Below, piece by piece: positions 1 through 6,724 of a stretch of DNA of 7,102 nt (the first letter of the stretch is position 1; each line of letters opens with the position of its first letter). The position numbers were made by a program, and so were the translations under genes. Location of the stretch: positions 1 to 7,102 of the forward strand of contig JADLDX010000409.1 in the NCBI GenBank assembly GCA_020846515.1, given 5' to 3'. The notes below the pieces were generated by a model. That model saw only the letters and a list, made by a program, of their open reading frames with translations. It did no database searches and was not told the origin of the DNA. This DNA is from Pirellulaceae bacterium (GTDB taxonomy: Bacteria; Planctomycetota; Planctomycetia; Pirellulales; Pirellulaceae).

Positions 1-1
1 C

Positions 2-2317
2 GCACAGCGAGTCCCCAACAAACGCTTGGGGATGCAGGCATTTGCCATGACCCCATCGCAGGTATCGTGGCCCGCCTTGGCTGATGCCACCTGGCAAGCG
101 CGGCAAGCTACAGCGCTGACGGTCGTGCACCGCGAGAATGTTGAAGACGCGGTCGATTTCACGCCCGATGTTCCCGCTATGCTGGCCGCTCTCGGTACAC
201 AAACCGGGTTGGTCGATGCGCAGTTGGAGTCAAGTTGGCCGATTGCCGATGCGCGGGTACGCAATTTAGCCGCCGTTGCCAGTAGCTACCCTGCCAGCCA
301 ACCAACTTTGGCAGCGACGGCCTTAGGTTTAGCGCCCTCGGGGAAAGCGGCTGGCGGCGCCAGTGGAGTGCCCAGCGTGATTGACGGCTTAGTCATGCAA
401 TTGCGCGCCGGTCGGCCAACAGTGGTCTTGGTTGACGATGTCGTTGGTATGTCGTCAGGTTCCAATCTCTTGCAGGATGCCGTGGCACAGGCCATGCTCC
501 TGGCGGCCAGCGATGATGCGCGTACTGCCTGGTTGCAACACGAATTGCGACTGGCGCCTTGGACGGCGAGCAAGTTATTTGCCACGACGGGAACGGAACG
601 CGCCGACTTTACGATTACGCATGACTTATTGCTGCGAGACTCGGGGTTAACGGTTAGCGATGTGCTGGCACCGGTCTTCGGTTGGCAAGGGCTGACCACC
701 CGCAATGCAGGCTTGCGATGTTTGCAATTGGGCAGTGGTGGCAATGCGGCCCGTCAAAATCTGTTTCATACCGGCGATCGACATGCCGACACCCAGCGCA
801 TGGTTGATCTATCCAAAATTGGTAATCTGCAGTTGGTGATGGGACGCGTGCATCGCGACCGGGCCTGGCAGCGATTGGCCCCCAATCCGCTCAATGCCGA
901 AGAGGATCTCAGCAGTTGGTTGAATAAGTTGGAATTGATCATCGAAAAGACACCTCGTCCCGAAGTAGGTGCCGCCCTGCTCAACCTGGCCGAGAGTTGT
1001 CTGTTAGCGGAGCATTGGTCGCGATGGCAAGCCGTGCTGGACCGAGCCAGTACGTATGCACCTTTGACCGACACTGCGCGTTGGAGCACGCTGGCGACTT
1101 TGCGCTTCGGTGCCAGCGATGAACGGTTGGCTTGGGAAATGACGACGCAAAGTCAAGCTGATCAACCTAGAAAATCGGACGATCAACTGGCCCAAAGCGG
1201 CGGCAAGACGCGTTTGCCCAGCGCTACCGACTCGACGCCCTTTGAACGCGATGGTCGCCCCTCTACCGTCGTCACCGCCAATGCAGAACTTGCTAGTGGA
1301 AATGCTTCGTCAGGCGGAGGCCTAGCGCCCAGTGTGCGAACCGTCGCAGCGGAAATGCCGATCGAAGCCCGCCAGGCCGCCGGTCAAGTCAAGCAAGTCG
1401 CTGCGCTCAGAGCAGTTGTTAATCAATTCAATCAGATGGCGGAATTGGATAAAGGACTAGTGCTGCGGCCCGATGTGCAACTAGCCCATTTCGCGCGTCG
1501 TCGCGCGTTGGCCGAGTTGGCCGGCGAGCCGGTGCCGGATGCTGGCGCTTTGCAGTTGATGGCGCAAGCCACGAACCTGGCCGGTTGGCAGCAAGCCGCT
1601 GATCAGGAAGCAGTCTTGGCCAGTGGCCGCGCTACCTTGCCGGCCTGGACAGCTCGGGCCGTGCGGGCCGTTGAACCGCCACGCTTGGATGGAAAGCCAA
1701 ACGACGCATGTTGGCAGGCGGCTCAGACGATCGAATTGACTAGTCCTTTTCATCAGGTGGAACAAACAGTCGGCCCAGCCAAAGTTCGATTCTGTTACGA
1801 CGCCGATTACCTTTACGTATGGATGGAATGCCCGCAGGCCCCCAATTGGCAAGGTCAACAACCACCCGATTCTAAGGCGCCTCGACGATACGACATGAAT
1901 CTAGATGGTAGCGACCATGTGGTCTTCAGCCTCGATACCGATCGCGACTATACCAGCGCCTGTGAATTAGCGGTCAATGAAGCGGGGCAAACATATGATC
2001 GTTGTTGTTTGTCCAGCCACTGGAACCCGCACTGGTACGTGGACGTTGATCTAATCTCAGTTACTCATAATCAGGCGGGACTTGATACTCAGACCGGACT
2101 GGTTAGTCAGGCGGGACCTGGTAGTCAGCCTGGCAAGTGGTCAGCTGAGTTTGCTGTAAAACTCTCGGACTTGACGATGGCTCCGAGTGTCGCGGGGCGG
2201 GTGTGGGCGATTTCTGTATTTCGCTACCTTCCGCAGTGGGACGTGCAAAGCTGGTCGCAGCTGCGCAGCTATAATCCCCGTCAGCAAGGCAATGGCCTGT
2301 TGATGTTCCTACCCTAA
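2..2317 (+). CDS. Large protein with C-terminal CBM9-like carbohydrate-binding domain (5' end cut by window)
   Basis: The frame is open to the left edge, so the true start and any signal peptide lie outside; TTG at 26 is only the first start-like codon. Numbering from that TTG, residues about 545-763 look like the carbohydrate-binding family 9-like fold: the opening signature EPPRLDGKPNDACW (550-563), the strand KVRFCYDADYLYVWMEC, an acidic DGSDHVVFSLDTDRD segment, the late strand KWSAEFAVKLSDL and the closing VWAISVFRYLP. In known proteins this domain binds sugars and is usually secreted. Residues 1-370 match no family I know; they include a hydrophobic PTVVLVDDVVG stretch and helical Leu/Ala-rich segments that could be TPR-like. 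Residues about 370-435 are a polar Ser/Gly/Asp linker. A short tandem repeat interrupts the CBM9-like domain. Two stops in frame, TAA and TAG, end the gene. A role in binding or degrading polysaccharide is inference. Confidence 0.85.
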   Translation, partial: AQRVPNKRLGMQAFAMTPSQVSWPALADATWQARQATALTVVHRENVEDAVDFTPDVPAMLAALGTQTGLVDAQLESSWPIADARVRNLAAVASSYPASQPTLAATALGLAPSGKAAGGASGVPSVIDGLVMQLRAGRPTVVLVDDVVGMSSGSNLLQDAVAQAMLLAASDDARTAWLQHELRLAPWTASKLFATTGTERADFTITHDLLLRDSGLTVSDVLAPVFGWQGLTTRNAGLRCLQLGSGGNAARQNLFHTGDRHADTQRMVDLSKIGNLQLVMGRVHRDRAWQRLAPNPLNAEEDLSSWLNKLELIIEKTPRPEVGAALLNLAESCLLAEHWSRWQAVLDRASTYAPLTDTARWSTLATLRFGASDERLAWEMTTQSQADQPRKSDDQLAQSGGKTRLPSATDSTPFERDGRPSTVVTANAELASGNASSGGGLAPSVRTVAAEMPIEARQAAGQVKQVAALRAVVNQFNQMAELDKGLVLRPDVQLAHFARRRALAELAGEPVPDAGALQLMAQATNLAGWQQAADQEAVLASGRATLPAWTARAVRAVEPPRLDGKPNDACWQAAQTIELTSPFHQVEQTVGPAKVRFCYDADYLYVWMECPQAPNWQGQQPPDSKAPRRYDMNLDGSDHVVFSLDTDRDYTSACELAVNEAGQTYDRCCLSSHWNPHWYVDVDLISVTHNQAGLDTQTGLVSQAGPGSQPGKWSAEFAVKLSDLTMAPSVAGRVWAISVFRYLPQWDVQSWSQLRSYNPRQQGNGLLMFLP
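2066..2137 (+). repeat. Four tandem 18-base units in frame inside the CBM9-like domain
   Basis: Four consecutive 18-base units start at 2066, 2084, 2102 and 2120. They encode HNQAGL, DTQTGL, VSQAGP and GSQPGK. The CAG Gln codon at the third position and the Gly at the fifth are kept in every unit, and CAGGCGGGA recurs exactly in units 1 and 3. The block sits between the VDVDLISVTH strand and the KWSAEFAVKL strand, where a surface loop is expected, so it probably lengthens a loop without disrupting the fold. Because the length is a multiple of three, gain or loss of units would keep the frame. Confidence 0.7.
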
Positions 2318-2384
2318 TAGCCTGCCGCCCGCCCAGTTGAATTGATCTGATGTTGTCAGCCTCATGCGCTTGACCCGTTGCTCC

Positions 2385-2406
2385 CATCGACTCGAATTGG
2401 TCGATG
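2385..2406. promoter_or_regulatory. Inverted repeat upstream of the MFS gene, possible operator
   Basis: CATCGAC (2385-2391) and GTCGATG (2400-2406) are perfect 7-base inverted arms around an 8-base AT-richer centre, TCGAATTG. It lies 116 bases before the transporter start, in the 204-base gap after the CBM9-like gene. The arm length and spacing suit a dimeric regulator, and no T run follows that would suggest a terminator. No regulator gene is visible in the window. A 7-base match can also arise by chance, so this is a weak call. Confidence 0.25.
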
Positions 2407-2521
2407 AATAGGACGCGGGACTTGATTCGGTGCTGGCCTCTTTTCTCTGGCGAACAAGAGCAACAGGTTCAATAGCCCCTTGAGTCGCGTTAGATTCTCG
2501 TATCACTAGAGTACCTCGCAC

Positions 2522-3868
2522 ATGCACGATAGCCGCATTCGTTATTGGATGGTTTTTTTGGCCATGTTGGTGGCGGTGCTGTTGTATCTAGATCGCATCT
2601 GCTTGAGCACGGCCAGCGAATCGGTGGTCAAGGACCTCAAGATGGATCCGGACCAGCTCAAGTGGATCCTAGGCGCGTTTTTCTGGACGTACGCTTTCGC
2701 GCAGCTTCCGGCTGGTTGGTTGGGAGATCGATATGGGGCACGCTGGATTTTGTCAGCGTATGTCGCATTGTGGTCGTTGAGCACAGCCTTGTTGGGTTTC
2801 GTTGGCGGCGTAACCTCCTTGTTGGTCTTGCGTTTGGCCTGCGGCTTATTTGAAGCGGGGGCCTATCCGGTTTGCGCGGGCATCGTGCGCAATTGGGTGC
2901 CTGCCAGCCATCGTGGTCTGGCCAGCGGTCTTGTGTCGGTAGGTGGTCGATTAGGAGGAGCGATCGCGCCTCTGTTGACTATCGAGCTGATGTTGTTGTG
3001 GACCTATGGCGGCGAACGCTGGAGCGTAGCGACTCTCGAACCGGCAGTTACCAGTTGGCGTCCGGTCATGATGTTGTACGGTGGTGCGGGGATCGTGATT
3101 GCGATCATCTTTGTTTGGTTGTATCGAGACAACCCGCAGACACACCCCTTGGTTTCCAAGAAAGAATTGGACATTATCGCGGGCGATAAACTAAATCGAG
3201 CCCTGAATGAATCGGACACGTCTACCGACTCTCAAAAGCCTGTGCATGGATTACCCTTGCGCGCGTTTATGACCAGCCGAAGTCTATGGTTGATGTCGTT
3301 TGTTCAGTTTGCATCGAACTTTGGCTGGGCGTTCTTGGTAACCATGATGCCACGTTACTTGAAGGATGTACACGGCGTATCGCAACAGGCGCAAGGTTGG
3401 ATGCAGAGTGTACCACTGGCGGCAGGTATTGTAGGTTTGTTGGTCGGTGGCAGTCTGACTGACTGGGCCACGCGCCGCTGGGGACTGCGGTATGGTCGCG
3501 CAATTTTATTGGTCGCCTCGCGCGTGCTGGTTGGCTTCGCATTCGTCGGTTGCTTGATGGTCAAAGATCCGATCCAAGCTACGTTGTATCTGGCCATGGT
3601 GGGCTTTGCCACGGATCTGGGCATTGGCGCTGTATGGGCCTATGGCCAGGATGTGGGCGGTCGGCATGTCGGGTCAGTCATGGGGTGGGGAAACATGTGG
3701 GGCAACATCGGCGCAGCCCTCTCGCCCATTGTTTTGGGCCTGATCTCCGAGGCGTTTGTCAGCGACATCAAGATGGGTTGGCAAGTTGCGTTCATATTCT
3801 GCGCTGCCTTGCAACTGATCGCTGCCTTTGCGTCCATCGGTGTCTCAGCAGATAAAAAGTTGGCGTGA
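2522..3868 (+). CDS. MFS transporter, anion:cation symporter (ACS) type
   Basis: The protein has 448 residues, usual for a 12-helix MFS carrier of the inner membrane. TM1 (about 9-28) ends in YLDR (22-25), the ACS equivalent of NYLDR. The loop 2-3 motif GWLGDRYGAR is at 65-74. R104-x-x-x-G-x-x-E-A-G-A-Y-P continues into IVRNWVPASHRGLASG, a run typical of ACS members such as hexuronate, glucarate and other organic-anion carriers. A polar central loop (about 201-245) separates the halves, and the second half carries WGNMWGNIGAALSPIVLG (389-406), another ACS hallmark. A polar insert at about 162-180 makes the loop before TM6 longer than usual. ATG 2522 is chosen because it leaves the short basic N-terminus expected before TM1; no good Shine-Dalgarno precedes it. 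The substrate cannot be read from sequence; an organic acid or sugar acid driven by H+ or Na+ is the family expectation. Confidence 0.9.
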   Translation: MHDSRIRYWMVFLAMLVAVLLYLDRICLSTASESVVKDLKMDPDQLKWILGAFFWTYAFAQLPAGWLGDRYGARWILSAYVALWSLSTALLGFVGGVTSLLVLRLACGLFEAGAYPVCAGIVRNWVPASHRGLASGLVSVGGRLGGAIAPLLTIELMLLWTYGGERWSVATLEPAVTSWRPVMMLYGGAGIVIAIIFVWLYRDNPQTHPLVSKKELDIIAGDKLNRALNESDTSTDSQKPVHGLPLRAFMTSRSLWLMSFVQFASNFGWAFLVTMMPRYLKDVHGVSQQAQGWMQSVPLAAGIVGLLVGGSLTDWATRRWGLRYGRAILLVASRVLVGFAFVGCLMVKDPIQATLYLAMVGFATDLGIGAVWAYGQDVGGRHVGSVMGWGNMWGNIGAALSPIVLGLISEAFVSDIKMGWQVAFIFCAALQLIAAFASIGVSADKKLA

Positions 3869-4017
3869 CGACGAGCAGTGAATACTGGCTACAATGAGTC
3901 AATTCGTCACAATCAGCCCCGGCTGGGTGATGGAATCAATTACTGATTTGCCTCAATGCTTTAATGTCCAATTGGTCGTGTCGACGCGCTTCGATTCCGC
4001 ACTGGACTTGGCAACCT

Positions 4018-4035
4018 GCCTGGAGTCATCCAGGC
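4018..4035 (+). promoter_or_regulatory. Short perfect hairpin in the leader of the small membrane-protein gene
   Basis: GCCTGGA (4018-4024), loop GTCA, TCCAGGC (4029-4035): a perfect 7-base-pair stem with a four-base loop, ending 26 bases before ATG 4062. No T run follows, so it is not an intrinsic terminator. It could affect mRNA stability or access to the start region. Function is not known and it may be incidental. Confidence 0.3.
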
Positions 4036-4061
4036 ATCGGATTTCAACCTGGGAACAAACG

Positions 4062-4658
4062 ATGAGCAATGACTTTAACCAGCCTTTCAAGAATCCTTAT
4101 GAGGTAGCGTCCGGCGCCCAGGAGCCACCCTTCACACCGCAAGAGACCAAACCGACGTCGATGACCGTGTTCGGTATTTTGAATCTCGTCTTTGGCAGCT
4201 TCGCCATATTGGGCGTGGTCTTTCTGATCGTGTCGCACTTCGTAGCGCTGCCAGATGAGCCTGAGGGTGACAATCCGATCGCTGAGGTGATGAAGTCGCC
4301 CAGCTACCAAAAGGCCACGATTGTCATGCAGTTCATAAGTTTCCCATTGGCCATCGTCTTATTATTTTCAGGCATTGGACTGCTTCAAGGTAAATCCTAT
4401 GGTCGAACGCTAGGCATCTTTTACGGGGTAGCCGCCATTTTTATGGCCATTGGCGGTGCGGCGGTCAATTTGTTGCTGATCACTCTGCCGATGATGGAAC
4501 AGGCCGCTGAATTGGAGAGCGGTCCCAAAGAGATCATGATCGCCAGCGCGATCATCTTGCCGTTCTTCTCGGCCTGCGGACTGATCTATCCCATCCTGCT
4601 GCTGATCTTCTTGAATCGTGCTCCGGTCGTCAATTACCTGCGTGCCAAGGACCAGTAG
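4062..4658 (+). CDS. Small multi-pass membrane protein, function unknown
   Basis: The protein has 198 residues. A polar N-terminus of about 32 residues contains NPYE (11-14), an arrangement I associate with many planctomycete membrane proteins that start MSN...NPY. Four hydrophobic helices follow at about 34-60, 86-106, 112-141 and 160-184, with polar loops at 62-83 and 143-157 and a short basic tail. No catalytic or binding motif is visible, so no function is assigned. The frame extends upstream to an ATG at 3894. I prefer ATG 4062 because GGGA (4051-4054) lies seven bases before it, the N-terminus then fits the NPY type, and the extra 56 residues look unlike a conserved domain. It follows the MFS gene on the same strand with a gap of 193 bases, so it may have its own promoter. 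It converges on the nucleotidyltransferase gene. Confidence 0.8.
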   Translation: MSNDFNQPFKNPYEVASGAQEPPFTPQETKPTSMTVFGILNLVFGSFAILGVVFLIVSHFVALPDEPEGDNPIAEVMKSPSYQKATIVMQFISFPLAIVLLFSGIGLLQGKSYGRTLGIFYGVAAIFMAIGGAAVNLLLITLPMMEQAAELESGPKEIMIASAIILPFFSACGLIYPILLLIFLNRAPVVNYLRAKDQ

Positions 4659-4781
4659 GCTGTTTGTGCTCGATAGGTCTTGCGGTCTTGGCCCAATTGC
4701 GATTTGAGTCGATTCGCAAATACCACCATGGACTTGTTTTTTTCTGTCCCCCCCTTTTTTCCAACGCTGTGAAGCATTTTA

Positions 4782-4808
4782 GAAGCGGAACGGCGCAAGC
4801 CGTCCGGT
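4782..4808 (+). repeat. REP-like hairpin unit, forward copy
   Basis: GAAG (4782-4785) is followed by an outer stem CGG (4786-4788) with CCG (4804-4806), a single bulged A (4789), and an inner stem ACGGC (4790-4794) with GCCGT (4799-4803). The loop is GCAA, a GNRA-type tetraloop. A tetranucleotide followed by a bulged GC-rich hairpin is the plan of repetitive extragenic palindromes handled by REP-associated tyrosine transposases (RAYTs). GAAG differs at one base from the usual GTAG/GTGG. Confidence 0.5.
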
Positions 4809-4828
4809 ATATTCCGGTAATTATAGGA

Positions 4829-4855
4829 ACCGGAGGGCTTGCGCCCAACCGCTAC
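4829..4855 (-). repeat. REP-like hairpin unit, reverse copy
   Basis: Read on the minus strand this begins with GTAG (4855-4852), then CGG, TT, the stem GGGC (4846-4843), loop GCAA, GCCC (4838-4835), T, and CCG (4833-4831). It therefore has the same bulged plan and the same GCAA loop as the forward copy, with the canonical GTAG tetranucleotide. Where it differs from the forward copy inside the stem, a C-G pair has become G-C, so pairing is kept. Two units in opposite orientation form a BIME-like pair. Confidence 0.5.
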
Positions 4856-4876
4856 AAATGCCGGGTTTCACGAGCA

Positions 4877-4903
4877 AAAATGCTGCACAGCGTTGCCTTT
4901 TTT
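4877..4903 (+). terminator. Possible + strand terminator (arm of long inverted repeat followed by T6)
   Basis: On the + strand the right outer arm (4877-4895) can pair with 4762-4780 and is followed by CC and six T (4898-4903). This resembles an intrinsic terminator for the membrane-protein gene that ends at 4658. The loop would be 96 bases and would itself contain two hairpins, so efficiency is uncertain. On the minus strand the arm is followed by A residues, so the same structure would not terminate the converging gene. Confidence 0.3.
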
Positions 4904-4917
4904 CTGTCTTGATTACT

Positions 4918-6195
4918 TTAATTGCCCTGCGTTTTCAGCCAGGTTATAGCGGCGGATTGATCCAACAGTTGGCCATCTAATTGCGCCGCACGTGCTTGAT
5001 TGATCAGTTCTTTGAATCGAGGGCCCGGACGCAACCCGAGCGATTGCAATAGTTGACCATCGACCAGCGGCGTTGGATTCAATTGTTCAGGCTGGAGCGC
5101 CAGCCGCGCGTCGACGGTTTCAAGTTGGATCTCGGCCAATTCCCCGCACAGGACTCGAGCACGCAGTACATCGATGGCCACCGATCGATGCGGATGGATA
5201 AGCAGCGGTTGCAATTGAGACCAGGCCAACTGCTGGGCATGAGTCAATTGTGCTTGAGCCGTGAGTGCAAATTTGAGCTGAGCCAGTTCGTCGTTGGAAA
5301 ACTTTAGCCGCCCTTTGAGGTCATCCAGCAAACTAGCGCGCTCGACCTCAGTTTGCTTTTCAAAGCCTGGCAAGAGTAGCGCCGAGAGCGCGGATGTCCA
5401 AACACACGGTTGTAGCGCTCGCAATAAACTGCAAATGCGTTCGCCGGTCGTCGACCAATCGGCAGCGACCGTCGGTAGCAGGACCTTTAACAATCCGGTG
5501 CTGGCCCAAGTGCGAACAGCCAACTCGCGACCTGGCGTCACGAGTGTCTTATGCATTTCAGCGGTCATCCGTTCGCCACTGACGATGCTCAATTGATCGG
5601 CGTGTCGTTGCAAGGCCGCTTCGGTTGCCGATTCAATAGCGAAACCAAATCGCGCCGCAAATCTTACAGCCCGCAGCATGCGCAGTTTGTCTTCGGCGAT
5701 ACGGGCATCCGCATCGCCGATGGCCCGTATCAAGCCGCGTTGAAGATCGGCACTGCCACCCACATAATCGATGACCTTTTGGCTAATCGGATCGTAGAAC
5801 ATGCCATTAATTGTAAAGTCGCGTCGCGCGGCATCTTCCGAAGCGGTGCTAAAGGTGATCGCATCGGGGCGCCGGCCATCGCTGTACTGGGCATCATTTC
5901 GAAAGGTGGCCACTTCCACTTGACCAGCGCCTGCGTTGCGACCCAAGACGATGATGACACCAAAGGCAGCACCAACTGACAAAGTACGCCGAGGGCCAAA
6001 CAGTTTTCGCACTTGCTCGGGATGTGCCGAGGTCGCCACGTCGTAATCGGTAGGCGTACGTTCGAGCAGCAGATCACGCACGCAACCACCAGCCCATAAG
6101 GCTTCATGTCCAGCCCGACGAAGTTGCTCGACCACTTCCAACGCAAACTGTCGGCGATCGGCGGGCAGATTGGTTGGAGGCTCCGGCTCAGTCAT
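4918..6195 (-). CDS. CCA-adding tRNA nucleotidyltransferase / poly(A) polymerase family, class II
   Basis: The 425-residue cytoplasmic enzyme would add CCA (or A alone) to tRNA 3' ends. Motif A is clear: GGCVRDLLLERTPTDYD (36-52), giving the flexible GG, RD (40-41) and the two metal-binding Asp, D50 and D52. RRDFTINGMFYDP (124-136) is the conserved block contacting the nucleotide sugar. EDKLRMLRAVRFAARFGF (168-185) supplies the EDxxR nucleotide-choice motif (E168, D169, R172). SGERMTAEM (206-214) begins the RNA-binding helical region. The tail PLVDGQLLQSLGLRPGPRF (376-394) resembles the C-terminal part of bacterial family members. No HD phosphohydrolase motif is visible. Sequence alone does not separate a full CCA enzyme from an A-adding enzyme or poly(A) polymerase, so no symbol is given. 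Its ATG lies two bases after the redox gene's stop and lacks a clear Shine-Dalgarno, which suggests translational coupling. Confidence 0.93.
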   Translation of the reverse strand: MTEPEPPTNLPADRRQFALEVVEQLRRAGHEALWAGGCVRDLLLERTPTDYDVATSAHPEQVRKLFGPRRTLSVGAAFGVIIVLGRNAGAGQVEVATFRNDAQYSDGRRPDAITFSTASEDAARRDFTINGMFYDPISQKVIDYVGGSADLQRGLIRAIGDADARIAEDKLRMLRAVRFAARFGFAIESATEAALQRHADQLSIVSGERMTAEMHKTLVTPGRELAVRTWASTGLLKVLLPTVAADWSTTGERICSLLRALQPCVWTSALSALLLPGFEKQTEVERASLLDDLKGRLKFSNDELAQLKFALTAQAQLTHAQQLAWSQLQPLLIHPHRSVAIDVLRARVLCGELAEIQLETVDARLALQPEQLNPTPLVDGQLLQSLGLRPGPRFKELINQARAAQLDGQLLDQSAAITWLKTQGN

Positions 6196-6197
6196 AC

Positions 6198-6716
6198 TCA
6201 GAGTTCACAAACCATGGATCGATAGTCGGGCGAGTCGCTGGATAACTTTTGGCGAAATGACTTAACAACGCGTCCATGATGAATCAAAAACGCACCGGTT
6301 AGTTGCTTGACGTCGCCAACCGGAATGCCCACGCCATTGAATTGCAGGATGGTGGCCTTGAAGCCTGGCCACCATGTATGTGGTCCTGCCAAGTTCCACC
6401 AAGTCGTTTTACCCAAGTCAAACTTGGCATAGAGTTGACCATCGGGATCGCTGATTTGTTCGCTGTCACCTAAATTATATTTGCCAATCCAGGCCTCGCC
6501 GCGCTCCGGCGTATCGTGATGCACGATAACTAGCTGCGTATTCGACTTGGCAAAGGTCTCGCGCAAGCTGGCCAGGGTCGACAATGTCTGTCTGCAATAC
6601 GGGCAGCCCGAGTGACGCAAGAAAACCACCAGCACCGGACGCGTCGCGGACAGTTCGCCTAGCGTATGACCGGATTGGGTTCGAGTGGTCGCGATCGTCT
6701 GCTCGACAGTCTCCAT
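6198..6716 (-). CDS. Thioredoxin-fold redox protein, AhpC/TSA-type (PRXL2/SelL-like), with CPYC motif
   Basis: The 172-residue protein has no signal peptide and is probably cytoplasmic. The strand PVLVVFLRHSGCPYCRQTL (27-45) places C38-P-Y-C41 at the start of the first long helix. FLRHxGCxxCR is the hallmark of the AhpC/TSA family 2 (PRXL2, SelL-related) group. The rest of the fold is present: QLVIVHHDTPE (61-71), ISDPDGQLYAKFDL (88-101) and GAFLIHHGRVVKSF (141-154), with a tail SPDYRSMVCEL that adds a third Cys at 170. Both Cys of the CxxC are kept, so thiol-disulphide exchange or peroxide reduction is likely; the substrate is unknown. GGAG on the minus strand (bases 6725-6728) lies eight bases before ATG 6716, supporting that start. 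It is the first gene of a tight pair with the nucleotidyltransferase. Confidence 0.85.
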   Translation of the reverse strand: METVEQTIATTRTQSGHTLGELSATRPVLVVFLRHSGCPYCRQTLSTLASLRETFAKSNTQLVIVHHDTPERGEAWIGKYNLGDSEQISDPDGQLYAKFDLGKTTWWNLAGPHTWWPGFKATILQFNGVGIPVGDVKQLTGAFLIHHGRVVKSFRQKLSSDSPDYRSMVCEL

Positions 6717-6724
6717 AACTCAAA

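Larger units (their letters stand above)
4737..4908. repeat. Nested palindromic element between convergent genes
   Basis: Outer arms CAACGCTGTGAAGCATTTT (4762-4780) and, inverted, AAAATGCTGCACAGCGTTG (4877-4895) match at 18 of 19 positions. Inside them, 4784-4808 and 4829-4853 form a second inverted pair of 25 bases with four mismatches. The spacer between the inner arms is AT-rich. An exact 11-base direct repeat, TTTTTTCTGTC, lies at 4738-4748 and 4898-4908, and a C7T6 run (4748-4760) separates the left copy from the outer arm. The unit could be a bacterial interspersed mosaic element or a MITE. It fills most of the gap between the two converging genes, where such elements are often found. 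No transposase is encoded here. Confidence 0.65.

Noticed and set aside
286..744. A 152-codon open frame on the minus strand inside the first gene
   Set aside because: It is antisense to a longer, coherent coding frame and its composition is that of a shadow frame.
2480..2507. TTGAGT and TATCAC as a promoter for the MFS gene
   Set aside because: Both hexamers match only four of six positions and the spacer is 15 bases; such matches are common by chance.
3890..3895. TACAAT as a -10 box for the membrane-protein gene
   Set aside because: No convincing -35 lies at a proper distance; the best match is 24 bases away.
3894..4061. A 56-residue N-terminal extension of the small membrane protein from ATG 3894
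   Set aside because: The downstream ATG 4062 has a GGGA site and gives the typical NPY-type N-terminus; the extension looks unlike a domain and contains the leader hairpin.
4738..4908. The 11-base direct repeat as a clean target-site duplication
   Set aside because: The left copy is separated from the outer arm by 13 bases and the right copy by only two, and the sequence is T-rich enough to recur by chance, so it is noted but not called.
4664..4912. An 82-codon open frame on the + strand in the convergent gap
   Set aside because: It runs through the T/C tracts and both REP-like hairpins, so its protein is a translation of repeat DNA with no recognisable content.
4877..4917. Intrinsic terminator for the nucleotidyltransferase gene on the minus strand
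   Set aside because: The local GCTG/CAGC pairing leaves a two-base loop and too short a stem before the T run, so it is not credible.
5551..5979. A 142-codon open frame on the + strand opposite the nucleotidyltransferase gene
   Set aside because: The opposite strand encodes clear catalytic motifs of a known family here; this is an antisense shadow.
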